A stretch of DNA of 64,000 nt from Rhabditoides inermis (GCA_963966185.1 CAWZYM010000075.1:180001-244000); one strand, 5' to 3'; shown: positions 11,839 through 28,516, counted from the first letter of the stretch. The notes: generated by a model from the letters alone, not told the origin. Made by a program: numbers and translations.

Positions 11839-12698
11839 CTACTGCTGTGCGGGCTGCGGGGCTCCCTGAGGCGCGCCCTGGTTGGCCTTCTTGCGCCGGC
11901 AGAACTTGCGGTGCGTCGCCCAGTGACCCTGCTGGCACTCCACCGAACAGTACGCAGTGTTCCAGCAGCAGTGGTAGATCGCCTCAAATGTGGGATGAGG
12001 TGAGCAGACGGGCAAATTGAGACCAACCTCGTTCTCGCACTGCCAGCACCACTGCTTCTTCTTGAGAGCCGACATCTCGCGCTTGTGCTTCTCCGTCAAC
12101 TTGTTCATCTCCATCTTCATAGTGTCACGGTACTTTTGTTCCAGTTCAGCCCTCAAAATATGATAAAAACATTTAAGAAAAAAGAAACATGCAATCAGTA
12201 TACGGTACCTGGTGGTGTCGAGCTCATCCTTGAACTGTGTGAGCAGCTCGGTGCGAATCTTCTGCTGATCCGACAAGAACTCTTGATGAAGCTAAAACAT
12301 AAATAAAATAAATAAAAAACAATTATAATACTACAAATCACTAACCTTCTCGGTCATCTCGACGAGGAGCTTCTCGCGACTCTGCTGGTAGTCGGTGAGC
12401 CAGTGCCGCTGCAGGTCCATGATCATGCGCTTCATGCGCTCGTCCAGCACCCAGTTGTCCACCTGCAACTCCCCCATCACCCACCCACTGGCTGGCCGCA
12501 GCCCACCTCTCCCTCGTCGTGGGGCATGTCGCCCTCCTGCACCACCAGGTGCTGCTTCGAGTCGCCGGCCATCATGTCTTCCTGCAGATGCCCGTGCTCC
12601 GCCGCCATTTGCATGTGGTCGGGAGGCATCCCCATATGCTCGCCCATGCCCCCGCCGCCCATGTGCTCCGCTGACTGCATCTCCTCAAACACACACAT
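11839..12698 (-). CDS. BS69/ZMYND11-like MYND zinc-finger protein (bra-1/bra-2 type)
   Basis: Exons about 12698-12510 (Met/His/Gly-rich, [18 protein letters not shown]), 12462-12346 ([18 protein letters not shown]), 12293-12210, 12154-12028 and 11982-11839. A long coiled coil ([15 protein letters not shown], then [18 protein letters not shown]) runs into a MYND finger: [12 protein letters not shown], then [20 protein letters not shown], then KFCRRKK. This is close to the C terminus of ZMYND11/BS69 and ZMYND8. No PHD, bromodomain or PWWP exons are seen, which fits the small nematode BRA-1/BRA-2 proteins that bind BMP-type receptors. A 45-nt GT-AG intron (12027-11983) splits the finger; it is in frame and stop-free. 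The true start may lie in a further upstream exon. Confidence 0.82.
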
Positions 12699-12759
12699 TC
12701 AGTAGGCGATGCTATCACAAATCGAATAATGCGATACAAATGTGGCAACTGACTTACTT

Positions 12760-13560
12760 TATATTCGTAGAACGAAGATTAGCATAACTACAAGAACCAA
12801 ATTCAGAATTGACAGGCAAATGTTCTCTCATATTCACCCAATGCTCTACAGCACGTACAGTACCCGTAATAGAAAGGCGCCAAAAATAGGAATGAGCATG
12901 CAACTCTACTGGAAAATGAAAGTATTCATAAACAACTTTTTAATAGAGAAACGTAGAACCAATACTGCGAAAAGCAGGGCTACAGTAGGCTGGACGCGTG
13001 ATTACAGTAAGTAAACGAAAATACGGTAGTCGAGACACGGGCAACAATCGATGCTGTTGCACCGTCAATAGCATTCTCGGACGTTTTAATTATATGCAAA
13101 TTTTAAAAATAATTTATTTTGCGAATTCATTCGACCTTATGTATAATTTTAATGTTTCTTAATATGCTGATTAAAATTCACTGAGAAAAAAATTAACATT
13201 TTGGAACATCTTATAACCAAAATTCCAAATATTGTAGTACAATCCAATATTGACGAACAAAACTTATGATTTTTATCCAATCAATACCCTCTGTACTTAC
13301 AAGTGTTTGATGAGTTTACAAGTTCATTTTATTTATTATTTAATAATTTAACGTACAAATTGATTATGTTTTTTTTTAATCCAGTACTGTATTGTAGGAA
13401 TGTTTGTTGCATTCGGTTGTGTATGATATCTTCACATTTTCGGTTTTTAGTCTTGATCTTGGTGCCGTGCAAAAATGCAACTTTACTTCCACAACTGGTT
13501 TCTGATCATATGTTTCTACTACATTGTGTAATTTTTGATTTATGTTGAATCTAACGTTAT
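12760..13560. other. intergenic, AT-rich, no gene seen
   Basis: About 800 bp between the minus-strand MYND gene and the plus-strand mitochondrial gene. From 13080 it is much richer in A+T than the rest of the gene half and has poly-A/T runs. It is the likely shared promoter region of these two divergent genes. I see no ORF with a recognisable domain. Confidence 0.6.
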
Positions 13561-13567
13561 TTTTCAG
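13561..13567 (+). promoter_or_regulatory. probable spliced-leader acceptor
   Basis: TTTTCAG preceded by TTAT lies two bases before the ATG at 13570, with AT-rich DNA upstream. It matches the nematode 3' splice consensus and is a likely SL1 trans-splice site. Confidence 0.6.
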
Positions 13568-13569
13568 CA

Positions 13570-13981
13570 ATGAACCGCCTGGCTTCCCGCATGCTCGGTC
13601 TGCGCCGTGTGGCCAACCAGATCCGCAACCACGGACACGAGGTGTGTATGGTGTATCACAAGTCGAGTCGTCGTTGAATTTAATGCAATGTGTATTCTTA
13701 ATTGTGGATTTAGGTTGCTCACAACCCGGGACCCCCTTGCACCATGGACATGCAGCCCGTGCCCTTCCAGTCGTACAAGAAGGTCTACGGAGAGCTTAAC
13801 GCTAAGTTCAACACCATGCTCGCCGTCTCTGTCACCCTCTTCGTTGCTGCCATCGGAACGGTCTGTTTAAAACGCTCTTCGTCGCTGGCTCGTTCTTATT
13901 GTTACATTTCAGGCCTTCTACCAGGACGTGTTCGTCGTCGAGGCTATGCGCCCGCCCATGTCGTACCGTGAGCGCAAGTAA
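13570..13981 (+). CDS. small mitochondrial single-pass membrane protein (COX7-like)
   Basis: Three exons: 13570-13641, 13714-13860 and 13913-13981, joined at GTGTGT/TTTAG and GTCTGT/TTCAG. The protein has about 95 residues. It starts with a basic amphipathic presequence-like segment (MNRLASRMLGLRRVANQIRN). Then comes VPFQSYKKVYGELNAKFNTM and one hydrophobic span (LAVSVTLFVAAIGTAFY). It ends with PPMSYRERK. The PVP...Y...KFN-plus-one-helix layout recalls small inner-membrane subunits such as COX7-type proteins and the insect deltamethrin-resistance (prag01) family. That family link is a guess. The stop lies 157 bp from the SMAD stop, so the two genes converge. Confidence 0.6.
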
Positions 13982-14105
13982 GCATGGTCGATCTCCTACC
14001 CGCTCAGATTTAGACGATCGATTGTACCGTTAAGACCGGTAGATGTTTGTAGGCTGATAAACTGTGCAAAAGTTTTATTGTTGTATCTAATAACAGTTGA
14101 ATACA

Positions 14106-14111
14106 TTTATT
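14106..14111 (-). terminator. poly(A) signal of the SMAD gene
   Basis: AATAAA on the minus strand, 28 nt downstream of the SMAD stop codon. Confidence 0.65.
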
Positions 14112-14138
14112 GAGCAATAGGTTTGTTCTGAGTTAATG

Positions 14139-16176
<2,038 letters not shown>

Positions 16177-16340
16177 AGAAAGTCGTTCTGAATACACAAC
16201 AATAACGTAACCGCAAACTTGAATTACAACATACAAACAGACGACATGTCATAAATCAAAGAGAACGCGAGGAAAACGACGGTTGATTCAAATCTCGCGC
16301 GCAGTCACAGCGCACAGTCTCTCCACTCACCACAGTCAAG

Positions 16341-16401
<61 letters not shown>

Positions 16402-17022
16402 CAGCAGCGGACAGATAATATGTCAAATGACGCAGACGTACAACACAATCAATACGCTCACGTTCAATTATCTAATCTCGCCTATATCAGATCAGTGGAA
16501 GGGTGTTTTTTTCTGGTAAGAAAGCCGAGCAACACCTCTTCTCGCACCAGAAATGAGAAGGACAAACAAAGGAGGGCGTCTCATCATAATCAGCAATCAC
16601 GTATCAGTAGGTGGGGGCGGGTGATTCAGCAGAGAGAGAGAGAAGCGCGCGCGGACTTGGCTGGCAAACAGACTCCCCTGCCTGGCTTGCCTTCCTTCCC
16701 GCGTCTCTTCTCTCACAGTGCACTCGTCAAGGTCGACCGCCCCGAGCCCATCCAATCAACCCTCTCAATGAGCGACACGCCATTTATTCCAACATACAGT
16801 ACAATACCCTCTCATAGATCCTATCTATCATACTCTAAGGCCGAGTCACACACGTCGTCGGAACAAAATATATAGACTTTGAGAAAAAATAAAACAACAA
16901 CGATATGGCGAAGCAGAAACAAACAACACAACAAACTATATTACTATAGTGCAGTGTGCGCGGCGAGCGGGGTGGGCTGTCCAGCGCGGGTCGTCATGTG
17001 GGGTGCGAGTGCGAGGGCAGGT
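16177..17022. other. intergenic region between AIF 3' end and SMAD start
   Basis: No convincing exon. It holds a (GA)n tract at 16345-16398 and serves as the SMAD upstream region and the AIF 3' flank. Open frames here have no recognisable motif. Confidence 0.55.
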
Positions 17023-19624
<2,602 letters not shown>

Positions 19625-20460
19625 TGTGGAATTGTGCGACTAGTACAGCGGGATGTCGTCGCTGCAACAAAACAATCACAACTACAACTATAACCATAAA
19701 AAATGATCAAAATCACGAAACGAAGAAAGCAGAGTCTAAAGTGCAAATTATGCAGAGTATCACGACAAAACGGTGCACGAATCAACACTACCCAGCAAAG
19801 TGTCGCATTTCACGAGCCTTTTCACAGGTGTGCTATCACTTTACGCAGGAAATATCTCTCAGGGAAGGAGACAAGAATAACAGAAACATATTAGCGCGTT
19901 GACGAGAGTTGGCATTGAACGCGCACCCTCGTCACGCATCGCACACGCAGCAGAAACAGCAACACAGGTGAGCAGTTGCTATCACTCGAATTGATCGCTC
20001 TCTCCTCTCCACGCACCCGTACGCACATCGATCGGTTATCGGTGGTGAGAGAGTGGAGTGGCTGCATGAGAGAAGCGGTGATCTTTTTTGCAGGCATGCG
20101 CTCGCACTCACTGCCACTCACCTTTCACAGATCAAGCTGATCAAGACAAGAAACACACTGGAAGGAAACACACAAAATTGTCAACCACAATCATATAAGC
20201 TGTACTTTGACAAAATTAGGATAATTGTCATGAAATGGACGCGTACGATCGTACGAACGATGAACGGTGATTTGACTAGATTAGTGAGAGAAAAAAATTA
20301 CTTCCTCGCTGTGAGAAAAACTAAATTATTCCTATTTAACACCTGTGTTGTTCTGACAGGAACGATATACGTACATCACATCACAGTATCCATAACATTT
20401 ATTCAAATACAACATAACATTGACCCGAGAGTCAGAGATCGGTACCTAACAATTCCAAGT
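19625..20460. other. intergenic, upstream of AIF
   Basis: About 835 bp with no supported exon, between the AIF start and the stop of the next minus-strand gene. It presumably holds the AIF promoter and the 3' UTR of the upstream gene. Confidence 0.5.
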
Positions 20461-20695
20461 CTACTGCTCCATCCACTTGGCCTGTGCCTCTGCAACAAGT
20501 CCGGCATACGGGGCAGGGATCTTCTCTCCGTCCAATTTCTCCTGAACACTAGTAGTCAGACAATCCATTCCATTCCACCCACCTTCAACTCATTGCATTT
20601 CTCCGCCGAGAGATGGCTGATCACCAACACACACTCACTGCGACGGCGGGTCCACTGCAGGGAAGGGTCCCATAACGGACCTGCAAGGGAGAATT

Positions 20696-20730
<35 letters not shown>

Positions 20731-23188
20731 ACTGACTGCAGTCCAGGGACGCGGCAGCTTTCCACTTCTCGAGAAAGACGAGGCAGGCTGCGTGGAGAGA
20801 CGAATGCGCCTCATTCATTCGATCCTCCGCCACGGAATAGCCCAGCAGAAGCGGGAATACCTCAACCTCCCTGTCTCCATGTCTTCGCTCCCTACTCTCT
20901 TACCGTCTTGGCAAAGTGTTCGGCCATCTTGGGCGAATCTCGGAACGAGTTGACAATGTACGCCGGGTGCCTGGTCACTATACTGCCAACCACGGATGCG
21001 AGAGGGGCACCTTCAAGGATTATCATGAGAGAAAGAGAAAGAGAAGGAGATAGAGAAGGAGAAGGAGAAGAGGAGAAGGAGAAGAAGAGAGGGGGAGAGG
21101 AAGAGGAAGAGGAAGAGGGAGAAGGAGAGGGAGAAGGAGAAGGAGAAGGAGAAGGAGAGGGGGAGGGAGAGGGAGAGGGAGAGGGAGAGGGAGAGGGAGA
21201 GGGAGAGGGAGAGGGAGATGGAGAGGGAGATGGAGAGGGAGAGGGAGAGGGAGAGGGAGAGGGAGAGGGAGATGGAGATGGAGAGGGAGATGGAGATGGA
21301 GAGGGAGAGGGAGAGGGAGAGGGAGAGGGAGAGGGAGAGGGAGAGGGAGAAGGAGAGGGGGAGGGAGAGGGAGAGGGAGAGGGAGAGGGAGAGGGAGAGG
21401 GAGAGGGAGAGGGAGAGGGAGAGGGAGAGGGAGAGGGAGAGGGAGAGGGAGAGGGAGAGGGAGAGGGAGAGGGAGAGGGAGAGGGAGAGGGAGGGAGAGG
21501 GAGAGGGAGAGGGAGAGGGAGAGGGAGAGGGAGAAGGAGAAGGAGAGGGGGAGGAAGAGGGAGAGGGAGAGGGAGAGGGAGAGGAAGAGGGAGAGGGAGA
21601 GGGAGAGGGAGAGGGAGAGGGAGAGGGAGAGGGAGAGGGAGATGGAGATGGAGAGGGAGAGGGAGAGGGAGAGGGAGAGGGAGAGGGAGAGGGAGAGGGG
21701 GAGGGAGAGGGAGAGGGAGAGGGAGAAGGAGAGGGAGAGGGAGAGGGAGAGGGAGAGGGAGAGGGAGAGGGAGAGGGAGAGGGAGAGGAGAGGGAGAGGG
21801 AGAGGGAGAGGGAGAGGGAGAGGGAGAGGGAGAGGGAGAGGGAGAGGGAGAGGGAGAGGGAGAGGGAGAGGGAGAGGGAGAGGGAGAGGGAGAGGGAGAT
21901 GGAGAGGGAGAGGGAGAGGGAGAGGGAGAGGGAGAGGGAGAGGGAGAGGGAGAAGGAGAAGGAGAGGGGGAGGAAGAGGGAGAGGGAGAGGGAGAGGGAG
22001 AGGGAGAGGGAGAGGGAGAGGGAGAGGGAGAGGGAGAGGGAGAGGGAGAGGGAGAGGGAGAGGGAGAGGGAGAGGGAGAGGGAGAGGGAGAGGGAGAGGG
22101 AGAGGGAGAGGGAGAGGGAGAGGGAGAGGGAGAGGGAGAGGGAGAGGGAGAGGGAGAGGGAGAGGGAGAGGGAGAGGGAGAGGGAGAGGGAGAGGGAGAG
22201 GGCTTACCGAGATACTCCTGCCTGGGTGCGTGGATGAGGAATAAGGTGCAGACATCGAGGGAAACGTTTTCTAGTGGAATGAGGTATTCGAAGTGCTTCG
22301 TCTCGTCGCTACCCGCAATGTAGTGCTCAGCCAGGAGAGATATCAACTCTTCTGCGTACGGCTCACCCGCACGCTGCTGCAAAGAACACTCTTTCTTCCC
22401 CCATCTCTCTCTCCCTCTCTCTCTCTCTCTTTCCCCGGCTTCCCTCACTCTAACTCTCCTTTTTATATCACTCACATTGCTCAGCCACTGTCCTATCTGC
22501 ACGAATATGTTGAGTACGGGGAACTGGAGTGCAAACGAGGCGAATCGATAGAGGAACTGAAAGTGAACACAATTGAGGTTAGTCTTTAGGCCAGAATAAA
22601 CTGTAACGCTGACGCCAGACACTCCCAGCCAAAATAAGAAGTACTGGTTGCTGGGGCGTCCACGAAATGGATAGTTCTCTGCCTGTGTCACCTTCATTCT
22701 CAGTTGATGAGCGCCCGGCTCGCCATCGCGTCCGAGGAACATGAGTTCGAAGATGGTGTTCCGCATCGGAGCAGTGGCGTCAGAGTGCTCCTGCAAAACG
22801 CAACCATTCACTACCATCCTTCTCCTCACTCACCATGAAATACTGCGTGATTATGTGGACGAGGCTGAGCTGTTGCAACGAATTGAGGCGGCACGACTTC
22901 CTGTAACCACTTTACTCCCACCTTCTCTCTCTCTCTTTTCTCTTCTCTCGTTTCTCACCTATCCCCCGCCATGCAGAACAGTTCGTTGTCGATGAGTAGT
23001 TGCAGGTCCGCGGCCACCTTGGGCGGTTGCCGTCCCCTGTTGGCGAGGGTGTTTCTGGCGTGCTTGGTCACCATCTCGAGTGTGGCATGGCAGCATGCGG
23101 GGAAGGGCAGGGATGTGGTTTGGGGAATGGGGCCGGACCCAGGCACCACCGGGCCCGTCGCTGCCCGCGGACGGTGCGCAGCGTGCAT
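20461..23188 (-). CDS. unrecognised, probably helical protein with a giant repeat intron
   Basis: Exons about 23188-22966, 22903-22834, 22793-22678, 22585-22482, 22380-22208, 21010-20917, 20861-20740, 20686-20584 and 20542-20461. The text is mostly helix-like: [151 protein letters not shown], and the end [10 protein letters not shown]. The feel is of a helical-repeat scaffold (HEAT/ARM or Ufd2-core like), but I cannot place it in a family and claim no function. The intron 22207-21011 is filled by (GGGAGA)n and is odd in being stop-free. The first exon may have a trans-splice acceptor (GTGTAG) directly before its ATG, or an earlier exon may exist. Confidence 0.6.
21023..22201. repeat. long (GGGAGA)n hexanucleotide satellite
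   Basis: About 1.15 kb of almost pure GGGAGA on the plus strand, with scattered GAAGGA, GATGGA and GGGGAG variants and one or two phase shifts near 21490 and 21786. It fills an intron of the helical-protein gene. Runs of GGG spaced by AGA fit the simple G-quadruplex pattern on the non-template side. Confidence 0.97.
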
Positions 23189-23481
23189 CTACACAATAGT
23201 CAACTCACGAAACATCTACACTTGAAACTTCGGAAACGCCATCAAGAAAGACACGAAAATGCAGGTACTTGTTGGTCTCGAACCAAATAACGCCACATTC
23301 ATCCACGCCAATTTACAAAATCGATACGAGCCTTTATTAGAGTGAACAATAAATCGAGTAAAACCGAATAGAATCAAGTGGAATGGACTCGCAAATTAGA
23401 CATATACAAGCTATCACGGAAGGGGGACAGGGGAAGAGAGCGAGTGGCTCGCGAAGGGAAGGTATCACATACAGGAGTAGT

Positions 23482-24410
23482 CTAGACGAGGATGAGCCAG
23501 AGAACAAAGAAGATGCCGATGTACATGAACATATTGCTGAGGAAGCGCTCCTCGTCGTGCTGCCGAGACCCCTCGGGTGGGGGCTGAAAACCATTATTGG
23601 AAAATATTGAATGAATCCATTCAAATAAATTGATAATTTGATATGCTATACTCACATCAGGGCGTTGGTCGAAATTCGCGTTGAAGAAAGTGCCAAAGAG
23701 GGAGAACGGGAAGACGCCAATGCCTGAAGAGAACGTGCACGTACGTATCAACACGGAGACTCACGTTGATTTATAATACGAACGAATGTGACTGGTGACT
23801 CACCCATAGAGAACTGGATGCCTCCGTTGCCACCGCCGTCGCCTCCCCACTGGAAACCAGGAAAACCCTGCTGAAATACAACGACGTGAACAACAGTAAT
23901 TCCGTGATACATATGTGCGATCGGAAGAGTGTGATAATACTACGAAAACATTTATTATGAAACTCATAGACTGACTTGAGGCGCTTCGGTGCGCTGTCCC
24001 TTGGGACGAGGCGGGACCTTGTCGCGCGGGTCTGTCTCCTTGCCGCCGCGACCATACAGCGGAATCACCTACACAACTTCCATGTGACGAAACGTCTAAA
24101 CAAGAAAGCGTACCTTATCCCTGCTGATAGCTGACTTGCATACGGGGCAGAGCTGTCTGTTTGGACGTGTGTCGAGCCACTGCACCAGACACGGCCAGCA
24201 GAACAGGTGCCCGCACATGGACACCACAGCATCCCGAGCCGTGTCCAGACAGATGTTGCACTCGAACCTCAACACACAACCTTCCGTCAATTCATCAACA
24301 CTCCCTACCCACCTTGAGGTGTCTTCAGCCTGCTTGGTAGAGTCGTCGTTGGACTGTCCATTGGAGGACGAAGAAGGCTGATCGTCTCCAGCGGCCTCCG
24401 TCCCAGTCAT
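23482..24410 (-). CDS. rnf-5: RNF5/RNF185-type ER-anchored E3 ubiquitin ligase
   Basis: Six exons: 24410-24312, 24268-24112, 24070-23973, 23873-23805, 23728-23657 and 23583-23482. A Ser/Asp-rich head is followed by a C3HC4 RING finger: [20 protein letters not shown], then [16 protein letters not shown], then [12 protein letters not shown]. Next comes IPLYGRGG...[14 protein letters not shown], the signature after the RING in RNF5/RNF185. The tail has [14 protein letters not shown] and a C-terminal anchor helix ([15 protein letters not shown]) right at the end. RNF5-type ligases sit in the ER membrane and act in ER-associated degradation; C. elegans RNF-5 also acts at muscle attachment sites. 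No break is visible. It is divergent to the rnf-121 locus across about 630 bp, as I recall for the C. elegans neighbours. Confidence 0.94.
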
Positions 24411-25044
24411 TACTAAAAGTATGTTATCACAAAATACGGCTATTGACAGCTAATCAAACGATGCGGTCAATGGATAGTGCATGATGCAAGCGAATATCGC
24501 GATATAACAAAACGACGGTAGCGTAAACGTCAGTGATCGTGAGATAAAACAACAAACCAATATGATTACCGGTAACTCGTCGCAACGCATCACACAAATG
24601 ATCGGAACATGTGGCATGAACACTAGAATTCTCGTATTGAACTTTGTTTCTTTTCATCTAGCCGAAACTGTACGGTTATTATATTGGAGCAAATTTATGA
24701 AATGATTCCATTATTTAGGTTCAGTGAAAAACGATTTCTCATGTTAGTATACTTGTACTGTTATAGATTTACACATTCAGTATATTTCGAGTGAACGAAC
24801 ACAAAAAAAAACAAATTTTCAATAAGATTAGACAGCGGAGAACTATTTTCACGCTCCAATTCGCGTTACCGTACTTTCTCATTTTCAGTCGCGGCGCGGT
24901 TTCGCAGTGAGCGGATTTCGCCATGCTCGAGGCAAAATCCATTGTCCGCTGTAATTACACGTCTCGCTATCTGTTTGAAATTATTTGAGTCCAGCTATGA
25001 TCTCTATGTCATCTCTACTCACTATCAGGTAGTCACTTCTATCT
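24411..25044. promoter_or_regulatory. shared upstream region of rnf-5 and rnf-121
   Basis: 634 bp between two divergent starts, without a supported exon. It has A-rich runs near 24805 and an imperfect inverted repeat near 24910-24945 (GGATTTCGCC against GGCAAAATCC). The promoter role is inferred from layout only. Confidence 0.45.
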
Positions 25045-25734
<690 letters not shown>

Positions 25735-26140
25735 AGTGGGGGCCAGGTTTTCTTATCGATTTGACTTTGACATGCAGCTGATTCCATTGATTTGATATTA
25801 TTCTATATTATATAGTAAGTTATTATCAGTTTTGTGATACAAATATTCTTTATTCGAAAACTGCAATTGTGTTTTTGCCACATACATGCCACTCGACTCG
25901 ATAGTCTGCTAGGGTGATGGTGTTTTTCATCATTCATTCTCTCCACTACTCGTATTTCCATTCTATCTACTGGTATACGGACAGAGTTCTGCGCTCTATA
26001 CTAAGCCCATAATAATGTTTTAATAAAGACGTTTATTTCGCATGCCATCGTGTTGTCTGTGATTCTACGAAATGTTTGCGAACATTTAAATACCTTTGTT
26101 CTCTCTGCGTAATAATTTTTATTGATTGCTTGCTCAGCAC
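25735..26140. other. intergenic between rnf-121 and ccdc-55
   Basis: 406 bp between two genes on the same strand, AT-rich, no exon seen. The following ATG at 26141 lies three bases behind a TTGCTCAG acceptor, so the spacing allows trans-splicing. Confidence 0.5.
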
Positions 26141-27601
26141 ATGTCGGGTGCAGTGAAGAAGGAGTACGGATTGATAGTGAAGGGCAAGGCGACCACGTCG
26201 GCCCCCGTCGCCCGGCCCTCCATCTTCGGAGACGACGATGACGACGACGGGAAGGTAGGTGGTGGGTGGGTGGGAGAGGGGCGAGTAAGGAGAGTGAGTG
26301 TGATTGCAGGTGGACGTGTGTGGCATGAAGCAGTCTGCGTCGACGATGCGTGTGTTGAAGGCAGCAGAGAGGGAGCAGGAGAGGGCGAGGGCAGTCGATC
26401 CAGACATATTCAATTACGACAAGGCATACGATCAAATTCAATCGGTCAAAAATGAGAAGGTGAGGCGAGCGTTTGTTGCACATATAGATGGAGAGTGTGG
26501 GATAATTGAACCTTATTTTTCAGGTGGCTGCACAGAAGGAATTGGACAAAGAAAGGAAGTCGAAGTATGCAGAGGACATCATCAAGGCACACAAGAGGAG
26601 GGAGCTTGAGAAGAACAGTCGAGAGGAGAGGAAGCAGCTCAAGGTGAAATGGAGAAAGATAAAGAGAGAAGGGGGGGGGGATGAGAGACCGATGTATTTT
26701 CAGGAGCGAGAGGCTGAGGGCGACGAGTTTGCGGACAAGGAAGTGTTTGTGACCAAGGCGTACCGCGAGCAGATGGAGGAAGTGGAGAAGTTCCGACAGG
26801 AGGAGGCATACGAGGCCCGATTCAACAGTGAGTAGCCCTGGTCCCGCCCCTTTGACCACGCCCATCATTGTCGCATTTTCAGACGCGACTGCAGTGGAGA
26901 AGCAGAAGATGTGGGAGGCGGGCTTTGCTCGCAATCTGCTCAACGATCTGGCGAGAGATGGGACAGTACCCAAGCCGAAGCCGGCAGAGGAAGCTCCAAA
27001 GCTGGAGACCAAGGCCAAGAAGCAGCACAATGTGCGACGCCGACTCGACAGTCGCTCACCCTCTCCCGAAAAGGAACAGGAGAAGGAGCAGAATGCGAAG
27101 AAGTCGATCTATTCGGATGACGAGGACGACGACGCGCCCGCGTTCAAGCCGCCGCAGAAGAACTTCAGCGGGGAGCTGCAGCCGGGGCTGAACAAGGTGA
27201 CGAAGAAGGTGGAGAGGCCGGCGGGCAAGGTGTTGACCAAGGCGGAGAAGCTCGCGCAGGCATTCACTCCCCCCTCGTCGGATGATGAGGGAGAGAGGGG
27301 AGACAGGAGGGAGAAGAGGGAGGACGGGAGGAACAGGGAGAAGGAGCGCAGGGAGCGGGAGGAGCGGGAGAAGGAGGAGAAGCGGCAGAAAGAGGCGGAC
27401 GAGGCGCGCAAGAAGATGAAGCTGGTGCGCGACCCGAGGGAGGTGCGTGCGGAGAGAATGGAGAAGATCAAGGCTATCCTCGCGCCCCGCAACGCACCCG
27501 ACCAGATTGCCGCCATGCGAGAGAGGTACTTCCAGAGAAGGGACTCGGCATTCGTTGTCCCGCCACCTAAGCCACGTTCTCTTGTTATGGTTGTGTGCTG
27601 A
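26141..27601 (+). CDS. ccdc-55: nuclear speckle splicing regulator NSRP1/CCDC55
   Basis: Five exons: 26141-26254, 26310-26459, 26524-26643, 26704-26827 and 26883-27601; all later acceptors end in CAG. The N terminus has KKEYGLIVKGK...RPSIFGDDDDDD. The conserved core (DUF2040) has AAEREQERARAVDPDIFNYD, YDQIQSVKNEK, KYAEDIIKAHKRRELEKN, FADKEVFVTKAYREQMEEVE and FRQEEAYEARFN. A charged C-terminal half follows, with SRSPSPEKEQEKEQ, DDEDDDAPAF and a long Arg/Glu/Lys run, ending ILAPRNAPDQIAAMRERYFQ. NSRP1 is a nuclear-speckle protein that controls alternative splice-site choice. The frame is intact. In C. elegans I recall ccdc-55 (C16C10.6) lying between rnf-121 (C16C10.5) and rnf-5 (C16C10.7); here rnf-121 is the middle gene. 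Confidence 0.9.
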
Positions 27602-28140
27602 TTTACACTTGAACTGGTTGTTATATAAATTATTGATTGGATATGGAATTGTATTTGAGTATCTCTTTTTACGAGTGTTCGATTGACCATCACAGTAAGT
27701 CTGACTATCACAGTAAATACAAGTCTCGGTAAGAATATTGTTCGAAGCAATTGTTACAAATTTTGAAGAAAAAACAATCTTGTAAATGTAAGTAGTAGCA
27801 ACAAGGAAACTTCAAAGGGCCTCCACACCGTAATTAATAAATAAAATAATTAATAAATAACAATATACTGATGCTTTTAGCGTTTAATGACGTTTCTACT
27901 GTTTCTGTTTCACTTCCCAGATCAACAGATTGTACACGTCTCTCTCTCTTTCTCCTCTTCCTCCCTCCTTTCTCTCTCCCTCTCTTCTTCTTTTTACTCT
28001 CAGCCCCGCCATCTGACGCCACTCCCACGCATCTCAAACACAATACTACAAAAAATACCAAGAACGCTAGTTCGCACTGCACACACTTGGCATTCTGTGA
28101 CATGGCAACGTGGTCGAATCCACGCGAAAGCACACGACAT

Positions 28141-28516
28141 AGAAACGTTTATTGCCCGTTTCAGTATAGATTGTCCAGTTATAATTACCGGCGACTTTAA
28201 TTTCCCAGAAATCAATTGGCGTGATAATAGATCTAACGAACCAAAATCATTTGATTTTCTTGAATTATGCAACACATTGGGTCTTTCACAGCATGTCAAT
28301 TTCCCCTCACGCGGATATAACATATTAGATTTAATACTGTGTAATGACACTTCTCTGATTTTCAACGTAAAACCTGGAATTCAAATTTCGGATCATATTT
28401 CGGTAGAGTGTTCCTTAAATATCCCACTTTCACGATCTTGTGACAATGTTGAGTTGACTTACTTTGACTACAGAAATGGAGACTATGCCGCGATGAGCCA
28501 CGATCTCGCTGCTATT
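28141..28516 (+). pseudogene. LINE-A endonuclease fragment, copy 1
   Basis: Endonuclease/exonuclease/phosphatase-type APE domain of a non-LTR retrotransposon: CPVIITGDFNFPEINW (catalytic GDFN), YNILDLILCNDTSLIF and ISDHISVECSL (catalytic SDH). Its 5' side abuts a satellite monomer at the sequence CACACGACAT. It ends inside the ORF at CTGCTATT, where LINE-B DNA begins. Confidence 0.88.

Noticed and set aside
20892..22829. Long [12 protein letters not shown] ORFs in several frames across the hexamer repeat
   Set aside because: They are translations of (GGGAGA)n. Only the frame joining real exons deserves note, and it is covered as a possible retained intron.
27887..28140. The satellite part upstream of the LINE-A endonuclease as the N terminus of that ORF
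   Set aside because: The same DNA is a monomer of the tandem satellite found tens of times without LINE sequence, so the open frame across the junction is accidental.
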